Source: an uncultured Actinomycetes bacterium
GTDB taxonomy: Bacteria; Actinomycetota; Thermoleophilia; Gaiellales; F1-60-MAGs149
Direction of reading: 5' to 3'
Assembly (NCBI GenBank): GCA_903847495.1
Contig: CAINDT010000095.1
Location: forward strand, 1-10,958
Length of the DNA: 10,958 nt
The notes beneath the pieces were generated by a model that saw nothing but the letters and a program-made list of their open reading frames with translations, was not told the DNA's origin and searched no databases. The position numbers were made by a program, and so were the translations under genes. Shown piece by piece: positions 1 to 6,424 of this stretch. Every line of letters starts with the position of its first letter. Positions within the stretch are counted from its first letter, which is position 1.

Positions 1-316
1 GAGCTCCGCGACGATCATCCACGGCGTCCTCGACGAACTCGACGCCGAGCACGAGGTCGTTCTCTGGAACACCGTGCCGTTCCACCCCCACCCCGCGGGC
101 AAGCCGCTGGGCAACCGTGCCCCGAAGACGGGCGAGGTGGCTTTGGGCCGCCCGTTCCTCGAACGTGTCGTGGCGCTCCTGCAGCCTGCGCAGGTGATCG
201 CCGTCGGCCGCGTCGCCGAGGGCGCCCTCGGCGATCTGGCCACGGGCCGCGTCCGGCACCCCGCCCAGGGCGGCGCGACGCAGTGCCGCGAGGGACTGCG
301 CACGCTGCTGGCGTAG
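1..316 (+). CDS. Uracil-DNA glycosylase superfamily protein (3' part, 5' end outside window)
   Basis: The reading frame is open from base 2 and ends at a TAG at 314-316, giving about 104 C-terminal residues. The segment LWNTVPFHPHPAGKPLGNRA followed by a PFLERVVALL helix and an AVGR strand is typical of uracil-DNA glycosylase superfamily proteins. The later HPAQGGATQCREGL segment matches the C-terminal His-Pro motif that contacts DNA near the uracil. Family members remove uracil from DNA to start base excision repair. The N-terminal catalytic motif lies outside the window, so the exact UDG family and the catalytic residue cannot be judged. The gene runs convergently towards the sulfurtransferase gene, with a large hairpin between them. 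I am confident of the superfamily and less sure of the substrate. Confidence 0.75.
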   Translation, partial: SSATIIHGVLDELDAEHEVVLWNTVPFHPHPAGKPLGNRAPKTGEVALGRPFLERVVALLQPAQVIAVGRVAEGALGDLATGRVRHPAQGGATQCREGLRTLLA

Positions 317-388
317 GCGGGAGTGGATTTCACGTCCGCATCGACGTAGCGGCTGACGACGGGATCGTGGAATCCGGCGATGCGATGA

Positions 389-430
389 CCTTGAGGTGAA
401 TCAGTCTTTTCAGACTGAGCCACCTCAAGG
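389..430. terminator. Nested hairpin between convergent genes, likely bidirectional terminator
   Basis: The outer arms CCTTGAGGTG (389-398) and CACCTCAAGG (421-430) are perfectly complementary. Inside them TCAGTCT (401-407) pairs with AGACTGA (412-418) around a TTTC loop, and a 2x2 internal loop (AA/GC) separates the two stems. It sits 72 bases after the UDG stop and 13 bases beyond the sulfurtransferase stop. Neither side has a clear T-tract, so a factor-independent terminator of the tract-less kind or an RNA-end stabiliser fits best. The remaining spacer, 317-388, shows nothing recognisable. Confidence 0.6.
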
Positions 431-443
431 CCTTCGCGTCGTC

Positions 444-1220
444 TTAGCCAGCAAGGCCGCGGGCGCACCAGTCGCTCCACGAGCCTGCATAGAGGCGCAC
501 ATCGGTGCGCCCCTCGTCGGCGAGGCGGAGGATCAGTGCGGCGGCCGTCACGCCCGAGCCGCAGTAGGCGATCGGGGCGTCGCCCGCCGCTGTGATCTCG
601 TCGAGCGGGAGCTCCGGCGCGTTGAACGGGCAGTTGATCGCGCCCCCGATGTGGCCCGCGACGGGATCCATCGGCTCCACCTCGCCGCGATAGCGCTCCG
701 GGGCGCGCGCATCCATCACCAGCACGCCCGCTGCGATGGCCGTCTGCACGTCCTCGGCGAACACGAGATCGTCGGCGCGCTCCGCGCCGAGGTCGAGGTC
801 GCCGCCGCCCCGCGGCGGGTCGCCGCCGATCAGCGGCTCGTCCCACGCGCCCAGCCCGCCGCGCAGCACGCGGCTCTCGACACCGTGATGGCGCAGCAGC
901 CACCAGGCGCGCGCCGCGCCACCCGTGCCGTCGTCGTACAGCGCGATCGGCGTCCCCGCGCGCAGCCCGGCCTCGACGAGCGAGGCCGCGAACGCCTCGC
1001 GCGTCGGCAGCGGATGGCGACCGCCATGACGATCCTCGCGCGTCGGGCCGCTGAGGTCGTCATCGAGATCGAGATACAGCGCACCGGGGATGTGTCCCTC
1101 GCGATACAGCTCGAGTCCGGCACCATGCTCGCCGAGGCGGAAGCGGCAATCGACGAGCTGCACCGTCTGGAAGGCGTGAAGGTCGCGGAGCTCCGCGACG
1201 TCGATCAGGGGACTGCTCAT
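444..1220 (-). CDS. sseA: 3-mercaptopyruvate/thiosulfate sulfurtransferase (two rhodanese domains)
   Basis: This 258-residue protein transfers sulfane sulfur from 3-mercaptopyruvate (or thiosulfate) to a thiol or cyanide acceptor through a cysteine persulfide in the cytoplasm. It has the tandem-rhodanese layout. The non-catalytic N-terminal domain is about residues 1-135, with VDCRF and GHIPGALYLDLD. The catalytic C-terminal domain is about 150-258. The active-site loop is CGSGVTA with Cys220, the form seen in mercaptopyruvate sulfurtransferases rather than the CRKGVT form of thiosulfate rhodaneses. The substrate-binding segment RYRGEVEPMDPVAGHI (176-191) is present. The ATG at 1220 is supported by AGGAGG four bases upstream. 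The start overlaps the stop of the upstream transporter gene by 4 bases (ATGA), implying translational coupling. Substrate preference is inferred from the loop. Confidence 0.92.
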   Translation of the reverse strand: MSSPLIDVAELRDLHAFQTVQLVDCRFRLGEHGAGLELYREGHIPGALYLDLDDDLSGPTREDRHGGRHPLPTREAFAASLVEAGLRAGTPIALYDDGTGGAARAWWLLRHHGVESRVLRGGLGAWDEPLIGGDPPRGGGDLDLGAERADDLVFAEDVQTAIAAGVLVMDARAPERYRGEVEPMDPVAGHIGGAINCPFNAPELPLDEITAAGDAPIAYCGSGVTAAALILRLADEGRTDVRLYAGSWSDWCARGLAG

Positions 1221-2158
1221 GGTGCCTCCTGGGGCTGGGACAGACGCGATTGGATACGCAGGCCACGCGAGTGGTCCACGTCGATCTGGATGGTGGTGTG
1301 CTCGATCTCGCAGCACGTCGCGATCGCCCGCTGCACCGCATGCAGCGTCTGGTGCGGATCGACGCCGGGATCGATCACCACGTGCGCCGACAGTGCCGGA
1401 AAGCCATCGCTGATCTGCCACACGTGCAGATCGTGGACATCGCAGACGCCGGGCACCGCCGCGATCGTGCGGCCCAGCACCGCCGGATCGACACCAGGCG
1501 GCGCCTCCTCGAGCAACAGCCGCACCGCGTCGCGGAGCACCCGCAGCGAGGCCACGACGATCAGCACGACGACGATCAGACTCGCAATCGGGTCGGCCTG
1601 CTCCCAACCCGTCAGGACGATCACGATGCCCGCCACGAACGCGGCGAACGAGGACAGGACGTCGCTGGCGAAGTGCAGCATCGTCGCGTTGGCGTTGAGA
1701 TTGCGCCGCGCACCGGCCCGCAGGAGCAGCAGCACCGGGACCAGATTGAGGACGATCGCGATCAGGCTGATCACCGCCACCCCACCGCCCTCGACAGGCT
1801 GCGGATGCAGGAGACGCGTGATGCCCTCGTACGCGAGCCCGGCGGACAGCACGACCAAGAGCACCGCGTTGACGACCGCTGCGAGCACCTCGGCCCGGCG
1901 ATACCCGAACGTCCAGGAGCCGCGGGGCGGCAGGCCCGCGAGCCACGCCGCGCCCACCGCGAGCAGCACCGCCACCGCATCCGACAGGTTGTGCACCGCA
2001 TCCGAGATCAGCGCCAGCGAGTCGAACGCGACCGCGCCGCCGATCTGGATCACGCCCAGCAGCAGCGTCAGCAGCAGCGAAATCCACAGGGCTCGCCCCG
2101 TCGTCATGCCATGCGCATGGTCGTGTCCGTGGTGGGAATGCCCGTGGTGATGCGCCAC
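1217..2158 (-). CDS. Cation diffusion facilitator (Zn2+-type efflux transporter)
   Basis: This 313-residue inner-membrane protein resembles CzcD/ZitB. Family members export Zn2+ (also Co2+ or Cd2+) in exchange for protons. The N-terminus is a His-rich tail, with 8 His in the first 16 residues, likely a cytoplasmic metal-collecting segment. About six hydrophobic segments follow (roughly 23-42, 48-75, 90-110, 127-147, 164-183 and 188-206). The intramembrane metal site is visible as two HxxxD motifs, H56-D60 (DAVHNLSDA) and H162-D166 (HFASD), the pattern associated with zinc. A cytoplasmic dimerisation domain starts near residue 220 and contains VHDLHVWQIS. The start is GTG at 2158, with AGGA about 7 bases upstream. 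It is first in a two-gene unit with the sulfurtransferase. Exact metal specificity is inferred. Confidence 0.93.
   Translation of the reverse strand: MAHHHGHSHHGHDHAHGMTTGRALWISLLLTLLLGVIQIGGAVAFDSLALISDAVHNLSDAVAVLLAVGAAWLAGLPPRGSWTFGYRRAEVLAAVVNAVLLVVLSAGLAYEGITRLLHPQPVEGGGVAVISLIAIVLNLVPVLLLLRAGARRNLNANATMLHFASDVLSSFAAFVAGIVIVLTGWEQADPIASLIVVVLIVVASLRVLRDAVRLLLEEAPPGVDPAVLGRTIAAVPGVCDVHDLHVWQISDGFPALSAHVVIDPGVDPHQTLHAVQRAIATCCEIEHTTIQIDVDHSRGLRIQSRLSQPQEAP
1225..1230 (-). promoter_or_regulatory. Ribosome binding site of the sulfurtransferase gene
   Basis: On the minus strand a consensus AGGAGG lies four bases before the ATG at 1220. It fixes that start against the much longer open frame that continues upstream. 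It lies inside the last codons of the cation transporter gene, which allows reinitiation as well as independent initiation. Confidence 0.75.
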
Positions 2159-2216
2159 GCTCGGATCCTAACGGCTTGCTACCTCTGGTCTCCGTACGTT
2201 TTCCCGCGAGGTTTCG

Positions 2217-2222
2217 TATGCT
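2217..2222 (+). promoter_or_regulatory. Candidate -10 element of the isocitrate dehydrogenase promoter
   Basis: TATGCT lies 33 bases before the GTG start of the isocitrate dehydrogenase gene, in the 97-base divergent spacer. No good -35 hexamer is seen at 16-18 bases upstream, so this is a weak call based on one hexamer and position. Confidence 0.35.
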
Positions 2223-2228
2223 GCAGGC

Positions 2229-2242
2229 TCGAACTCGTTCGA
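2229..2242. promoter_or_regulatory. Inverted repeat, possible operator in divergent promoter region
   Basis: TCGAAC and GTTCGA form perfect 6-bp arms around a 2-base spacer. The repeat sits just after the candidate -10, where transcription of the isocitrate dehydrogenase gene would start, and upstream of the divergent transporter gene. Its position suits a repressor site. The arms resemble a Gram-positive LexA box, but the spacing is 2 rather than 4, so the cognate regulator is unknown. Confidence 0.35.
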
Positions 2243-2255
2243 AGGGGAATACAGG

Positions 2256-3695
2256 GTGAGCAGCAGCAGAGCAGTCACGCTCATCGCCGGTGACGGCGTT
2301 GGGCCCGAGGTGGCAGAGTCGGCGCGGAAGATCATCGACGCAACCGGCGTCAAGATCGACTGGCACGAGCACGAGGCCGGCGCCGAGGTCTTCAAGAAGG
2401 GCGACGCCACCGGTGTGCCCAAGGAGACGATCGAGTCGATCGAGAAGACGCGCGTCGTCCTCAAGGGACCGCTCGCAACCCCGGTCGGGTTCGGCGAGAA
2501 GAGCGCCAACGTCACGCTGCGCAAGCTGTTCGAGACCTACGCGAACATCCGACCCGTCCGCGAGATGCCCGGTGTCCCCACGCCCTACTCGGGCCGCGGC
2601 ATCGACCTCGTCGTCGTGCGCGAGAACGTCGAGGACCTCTACGCCGGCATCGAGCACATGGAGACGCCCGACGTCGCCCAGACGCTGAAGCTGATCTCGC
2701 GCAAGGGCTGCGAGAAGATCGTCAAGCTCGCCTACGCCCTGGCCGAGGCCGAGAACCGCACGAACGTCGCCTGCGCCACCAAGGCGAACATCATGAAGAT
2801 GACCGAAGGCATGCTCAAGCGCACCTTCGAGGAGATCGCCCCCGAGCACCCCGAGATCGACTCCTGGCACGTCATCGTCGACAACTGCGCCCACCAGCTG
2901 GTCAAGCGGCCGGAGCAGTTCGAGATGATCATCACCACGAACATGAACGGCGACATCCTGTCGGACCTCACGTCCGCGCTGGTCGGCGGCCTCGGCTTCG
3001 CCCCCTCCGCGAACCTCGGCACCGACGTCGCCATCTTCGAGGCCGTGCACGGCTCGGCCCCGAAGTACGCCGGGCAGGACACGATCAACCCGACCGCGAT
3101 GATCCTCAGCGCCGTCCTCATGCTCCGCCACATCGGCGAGCTCGAGGCCGCCTCGACGGTCGAGAACGCCGTCATGGCCACGCTCGCCCAGGGCATCCGC
3201 ACGCGCGACGTGATGGGTGACGAGGGCTCCGTCGGCACGACCGCCTACACCGAGGCGATCATCGGCAACCTCGGCAACAAGGTCGACGAGTGGCAGGCCC
3301 GCGAGGTCAAGCAGGTGAAGATGCCCGTGCCCCGCAAGGAGGCCGCGTTCATCATCCCTGAGTCCGTCGAGCTGATCGGCGTCGACGTCTTCTTCCAGAC
3401 GGAGGAGGAGCCGGAGGTGGTGGGCCTCGCCGCCCAGGCGATCGCCGAGGGCACCAAGCTCGAGCTGAAGATGGTCGAGTGCCGCGGCACGCAGGTGTGG
3501 CCGAAGACCAGCGCCGAGCTGGACCCGACCGACGTCATGCGCGCGCGCTTCATCACGCGCGGCAGCGTGATCACCAGCGAGGACATCCTCAGCCTGCTCG
3601 GCAACTTCGGCGGCCGCTTCAACTGGGTGCACGTCGAGAAGCTGCGCATGTTCGACGGCGAGCCGTCGTTCTCGCGCGCACAGGGAGAGAAGTAA
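2256..3695 (+). CDS. icd: NADP-dependent isocitrate dehydrogenase, Thermus type with C-terminal extension
   Basis: This 479-residue TCA-cycle enzyme oxidatively decarboxylates isocitrate to 2-oxoglutarate. Isocitrate-binding residues are visible as S83-x-N85...R89 (SANVTLR), R99 and R122, with catalytic Y129 (NVEDLYAGIEH) and K176. Metal ligands are D233 and D237 (NGDILSD). The HGSAPKYAG segment puts Lys270-Tyr271 where E. coli has the NADP-selecting Lys344-Tyr345, so NADP is predicted as cofactor. The catalytic core ends near residue 340. A further ~135 residues form the small extra domain found in the Thermus thermophilus and Rickettsia forms. The GTG start at 2256 has AAGGGG 7 bases upstream. 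The gene is divergent from the transporter-sulfurtransferase pair and is closed by a strong hairpin. Family and cofactor calls are firm. Confidence 0.95.
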   Translation: MSSSRAVTLIAGDGVGPEVAESARKIIDATGVKIDWHEHEAGAEVFKKGDATGVPKETIESIEKTRVVLKGPLATPVGFGEKSANVTLRKLFETYANIRPVREMPGVPTPYSGRGIDLVVVRENVEDLYAGIEHMETPDVAQTLKLISRKGCEKIVKLAYALAEAENRTNVACATKANIMKMTEGMLKRTFEEIAPEHPEIDSWHVIVDNCAHQLVKRPEQFEMIITTNMNGDILSDLTSALVGGLGFAPSANLGTDVAIFEAVHGSAPKYAGQDTINPTAMILSAVLMLRHIGELEAASTVENAVMATLAQGIRTRDVMGDEGSVGTTAYTEAIIGNLGNKVDEWQAREVKQVKMPVPRKEAAFIIPESVELIGVDVFFQTEEEPEVVGLAAQAIAEGTKLELKMVECRGTQVWPKTSAELDPTDVMRARFITRGSVITSEDILSLLGNFGGRFNWVHVEKLRMFDGEPSFSRAQGEK

Positions 3696-3700
3696 GCGGT

Positions 3701-3732
3701 GTGGATGGGCTCCCACCCGGGAGCCCATCCAC
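3701..3732 (+). terminator. Strong stem-loop terminator after isocitrate dehydrogenase
   Basis: GTGGATGGGCTCCC (3701-3714) and GGGAGCCCATCCAC (3719-3732) form a perfect 14-bp GC-rich stem with an ACCC loop, starting 5 bases after the TAA. A short T-rich stretch (GTTTGGTT) follows. This separates icd from the same-strand gene downstream. Confidence 0.8.
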
Positions 3733-3754
3733 TACCGTTTGGTTGTGAATAGGG

Positions 3755-3760
3755 TATGAT
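3755..3760 (+). promoter_or_regulatory. Candidate -10 element of the persulfide dioxygenase gene
   Basis: TATGAT lies 24 bases before the ATG at 3785, directly after the icd terminator, so the downstream gene probably has its own promoter. No convincing -35 hexamer is present at the usual spacing. A Shine-Dalgarno GGAAAGG (3770-3776) follows 8 bases before the ATG. Confidence 0.45.
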
Positions 3761-3784
3761 GCGCGCAACGGAAAGGCGTTCCTC

Positions 3785-5107
3785 ATGATCTTCGAGCAGC
3801 TCATCTACACCGACCTCGGCTGTGCCTCGTACCTCGTCGGGTGCCAGAAGGTCAACGAGGCGATCGTCATCGACCCCGCGCTCGATACGCGTCCCCTGAT
3901 GCGCGCGCTGGAGTACCACAAGGCCAAGCTCGTCGGCATCATCGAGACGCACACGCACGCCGACCACATCTCCGGCCACGGCGCCCTGGCGCTCGAGCTC
4001 GGCATCCCCGTCTACGTCTCCGCCCTCGCCGGCGCCGAGCACGAGCACATCGGACTCAACGACGGCGACAGCATCAACGTCGGCAACATCGAGCTCAAGG
4101 CCATGCACACGCCGGGCCACCGCCCCGAGCACATCGCCATCCAGGTGATCGACCACACGCGCTCCGACGAGCCGTGGCTCGTGCTGACGGGCGACAGCCT
4201 GTTCGTCGGCGACGTCGCGCGCCCCGATCTGGCGATCGACGGCCAGGAGGGCGCTGCCGTCCTGTACCACACGATCCAGGACCGCCTGCTGGAGCTGAAC
4301 GACGGCGTCGAGATCTTCCCCGGCCATGTCGCCGGCTCGCTGTGCGGCAAGGGCATGAGCGCCAAGCCGTCCACCACCCTCGGGTTCGAGCGTCGCTTCA
4401 ACGACATGCTCCAGCCGATGGGCGAGGACGCCTTCGTCGCCGCCGCCAACGCCGGCCTCGCACCGAAGCCGCCGAACCTCGGCCGCATCGTCGACGCCAA
4501 CAAGGGTCCGCTGGTCGCGCGCCCGGCCCTGCCGCAGCACCTCGAGGCGCTGCCGACCGACGGGCCGCTGCTCGACGTGCGGGCCACCGCTGACGTCGTC
4601 CACGGCACGGTGCCCGGCGCGTTCCACGTGCCCGTCAACCAGACCGGCTTCGGCACCCGCTCGGGCTTCCTGCTCGATCCCGACGTGCCGACGACGATCA
4701 TCGCCGAGGATGAGGCCCAGGCCGAGCACGCCGCGCGTGCCCTGCAGGCGATCGGGCACTTCACGCAGCGCGGCTGGGTCGCCGCCGGCGATCTGGACCT
4801 GACGGTCAAGCTGCCGCCGCTGACGGTCGATGAGTTCCTCGCCGAGCGCGACGACGTGCAGATCCTCGACGTCCGCAACGACGACGAGCTGCCGGCCCCC
4901 GTCGAAGGCGCGATCCAGATTCCGCTACACGACCTGCACGTGGCGGCGCTCGACGGGCTGGACCCCACGCAGCGTACGGTGGTCATCTGCCAGTCCAGCG
5001 CCCGCTCCGGCATCGGCGCGTCGATCCTCGCCACGCGCGGCTTCACCGACGTGCACCCGGTGCTCGGCGGCGGCATGGGCTCGCCGCAGTTCGCCGCGAT
5101 CGCGTAA
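3785..5107 (+). CDS. CstB-like persulfide dioxygenase-rhodanese fusion
   Basis: This 440-residue protein combines a metallo-beta-lactamase-fold persulfide dioxygenase (about 1-240) with two rhodanese-like domains. The first domain has HTHADH (56-61), TPGH (H112) and TGDSLF (D137), placing the ETHE1-type mononuclear iron ligands at H56, H112 and D137. FPGH (H181) and the ARPDLA segment also fit the family. The middle rhodanese-like domain (about 255-345) reads IIAEDEAQ where the catalytic loop should be and has no cysteine, so it looks like a pseudo-rhodanese. The C-terminal domain (about 350-440) has CQSSARSG with Cys402. Dioxygenase, pseudo-rhodanese and rhodanese in this order, at this length, is the organisation of staphylococcal CstB, which turns persulfides into thiosulfate and sulfite. 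The gene stands alone, with its own candidate promoter. Confidence 0.88.
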   Translation: MIFEQLIYTDLGCASYLVGCQKVNEAIVIDPALDTRPLMRALEYHKAKLVGIIETHTHADHISGHGALALELGIPVYVSALAGAEHEHIGLNDGDSINVGNIELKAMHTPGHRPEHIAIQVIDHTRSDEPWLVLTGDSLFVGDVARPDLAIDGQEGAAVLYHTIQDRLLELNDGVEIFPGHVAGSLCGKGMSAKPSTTLGFERRFNDMLQPMGEDAFVAAANAGLAPKPPNLGRIVDANKGPLVARPALPQHLEALPTDGPLLDVRATADVVHGTVPGAFHVPVNQTGFGTRSGFLLDPDVPTTIIAEDEAQAEHAARALQAIGHFTQRGWVAAGDLDLTVKLPPLTVDEFLAERDDVQILDVRNDDELPAPVEGAIQIPLHDLHVAALDGLDPTQRTVVICQSSARSGIGASILATRGFTDVHPVLGGGMGSPQFAAIA

Positions 5108-5108
5108 G

Positions 5109-5177
5109 CGACCAATCTGGATCCGGATCCAGATTGGCGCTCAACGTGCCAATTTGGATCCGGATCCAAATTGGTCG
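5109..5177. repeat. Paired 26-bp palindromes in inverted arrangement (BIME/REP-like element)
   Basis: Two perfect 26-bp palindromes occupy 5112-5137 and 5149-5174. Each has 11-bp arms (CCAATCTGGAT or CCAATTTGGAT, with their complements) around CCGG. With flanks, 5109-5138 and the reverse complement of 5148-5177 match at 28 of 30 positions, separated by 9 bases (GCTCAACGT). The two differences are a C/G pair replaced by a T/A pair, so both stay palindromic. The element begins two bases after the cstB-like stop. It could fold as two hairpins or one long cruciform. Role unknown: terminator, RNA stabiliser or dispersed extragenic element. Confidence 0.85.
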
Positions 5178-5193
5178 AAAACGTGCACGTTTT
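5178..5193. terminator. Short AT-flanked palindrome, candidate bidirectional terminator
   Basis: AAAACGTGCACGTTTT is a perfect 16-bp palindrome. As RNA it gives a 6-bp stem with a TGCA loop. The plus strand ends in five T and the minus strand in four T, which suits termination of both converging genes. The stem is short, so it may act together with the neighbouring palindromes. Confidence 0.45.
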
Positions 5194-5194
5194 T

Positions 5195-5207
5195 GGCGCG
5201 CGGCGCC
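5195..5207. repeat. GC-rich inverted repeat at threonine dehydratase stop
   Basis: GGCGC and GCGCC arms flank a 3-base spacer. The last base overlaps the threonine dehydratase stop codon. It is the fourth palindromic unit within 100 bases. Confidence 0.4.
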
Positions 5208-6424
5208 TAGGACAGCTGCATGCGCTCGGCGGGATAGCCCGCCTCGCGGATCTTGACCAGCACGTGCTCGCCGTGCGCATGGTCCTTCGTCTCGACGGTG
5301 ATGTCGACCGCGGTGTCCTTGACGCCGAGATCAGTGCCGTCGCGATGGTGGAACATGTCGACGATGTTGACGCGCTCCGTCGTCAGCACGTCGAGGAACT
5401 GGCGCAGCGAGCCGGGGCGATCCGGCATGCGCGTCGTGAAGCGCATGTAGCGGCCGGCGGTCGTCAGACCGTGGCGCATGATGCCCTGCAGGAGCAGCAG
5501 ATCGATGTTGCCGCCCGACAGCACGACCACGACACGCTTGCCGGCGACGTCGCCGAGCGCGCCCGTCATCAGCGCAGCGACGCCCGCGGCGCCCGCACCC
5601 TCGACGACCAGCTTCTGGCGCTCCGTCAGCAGCGTCATCGCCGCCGCGATCTCCTCGTCATCGACCGTAACCATGCGATCGACGTGCTCCTGCACGATCG
5701 GGAAGGTGATGCTGCCAGGACGCTTCACCGCGATGCCATCAGCGATCGTGCCCGCTGAAGCGGCGGCACCGATCGTGCCCGCCGCGAGCGAATCGACAAA
5801 CGGCGAGCAGGCCTCGGCCTGGACGCCGATGATCGTCGTCTCCGGCCGCAGCGCATGCACGGCGATCGAGATGCCGGAGATCAGGCCGCCACCGCCGCAC
5901 GGCACGACCACGATGTCCGGGTCGGGCAGCGCCGCCATGATCTCGAGGCCCGCCGTGCCCTGGCCGGAGATGATGTCCTCGTCGTCGAACGGCGAGATGA
6001 AGACAGAGCCCTCGCGCTCGGCGATCGAGCGCGCGTTGGCCATCGCCTCGTCGAACGCGATGCCCTCGAGCTCGATGCGCGCGCCGTAGCCGCGCGTCGA
6101 CTCGACCTTCGTCAACGACGCATCGACCGCCATGCAGATCGTGCAGGGCACGCCGAGCGCCTGCGCGGCGAGCGCCACGCCCTGCGCATGGTTGCCAGCG
6201 CTGGCCGCGATCACACCACGAGAGCGCTCTTCCGGCGTGAGCAGCTGCACCCGATTCGTCGCGCCACGCACCTTGAATGAGCCCGTCCGCTGCAGGTTCT
6301 CGGCCTTCAGCCACACGTCAGCGCCCGTCAGATCCGACAGGAAGCGCGAGTGCACAAGCGGCGTATCGAGCGCGACGTCGCCGATGCGCTCGGCGGCCTC
6401 GCGAATGCGGTCGAGGTCGATCAT
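5207..6424 (-). CDS. ilvA: Threonine ammonia-lyase (threonine dehydratase) with one ACT-like domain
   Basis: This 405-residue PLP enzyme deaminates L-threonine (and often serine) to 2-oxobutyrate (or pyruvate). The PLP Schiff-base lysine is K51 in GSFKVRGA. SAGNHAQG (76-82), the phosphate-binding loop CGGGGLISG (176-184) and SGGN (303-306) are intact. Residues from about 326 form a single ACT-type regulatory domain (TRMPDRPGSLRQFLDVL). That makes this the medium form, longer than domain-less catabolic TdcB and shorter than biosynthetic IlvA with two copies. The ATG at 6424 overlaps the upstream meaB stop (ATGA), and no Shine-Dalgarno is seen, so translation probably depends on meaB. The role could be isoleucine synthesis or threonine catabolism. 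The meaB link favours catabolism, by inference. Confidence 0.94.
   Translation of the reverse strand: MIDLDRIREAAERIGDVALDTPLVHSRFLSDLTGADVWLKAENLQRTGSFKVRGATNRVQLLTPEERSRGVIAASAGNHAQGVALAAQALGVPCTICMAVDASLTKVESTRGYGARIELEGIAFDEAMANARSIAEREGSVFISPFDDEDIISGQGTAGLEIMAALPDPDIVVVPCGGGGLISGISIAVHALRPETTIIGVQAEACSPFVDSLAAGTIGAAASAGTIADGIAVKRPGSITFPIVQEHVDRMVTVDDEEIAAAMTLLTERQKLVVEGAGAAGVAALMTGALGDVAGKRVVVVLSGGNIDLLLLQGIMRHGLTTAGRYMRFTTRMPDRPGSLRQFLDVLTTERVNIVDMFHHRDGTDLGVKDTAVDITVETKDHAHGEHVLVKIREAGYPAERMQLS

Noticed and set aside
396..2150. Plus-strand open frame of 584 codons opposite sseA and the transporter
   Set aside because: The translation is Arg/Ala/Ser/Thr-rich with no recognisable domain. 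The opposite strand carries two clear gene families with ribosome binding sites.
2229..2242. LexA (SOS) box
   Set aside because: The half-sites fit, but the Gram-positive SOS box needs 4 bases between GAAC and GTTC. Here there are 2.
444..3728. Minus-strand open frame of 1094 codons
   Set aside because: Only 444-1220 has homology (sulfurtransferase) and a ribosome binding site. The rest is antisense to icd and out of frame with the transporter, a normal effect of high GC.
5735..5785. Direct repeat of CGATCGTGCCCGC within ilvA
   Set aside because: It encodes AGTI-type segments in a Gly/Ala-rich loop of the enzyme. Two short copies in a coding region do not suggest a separate element.
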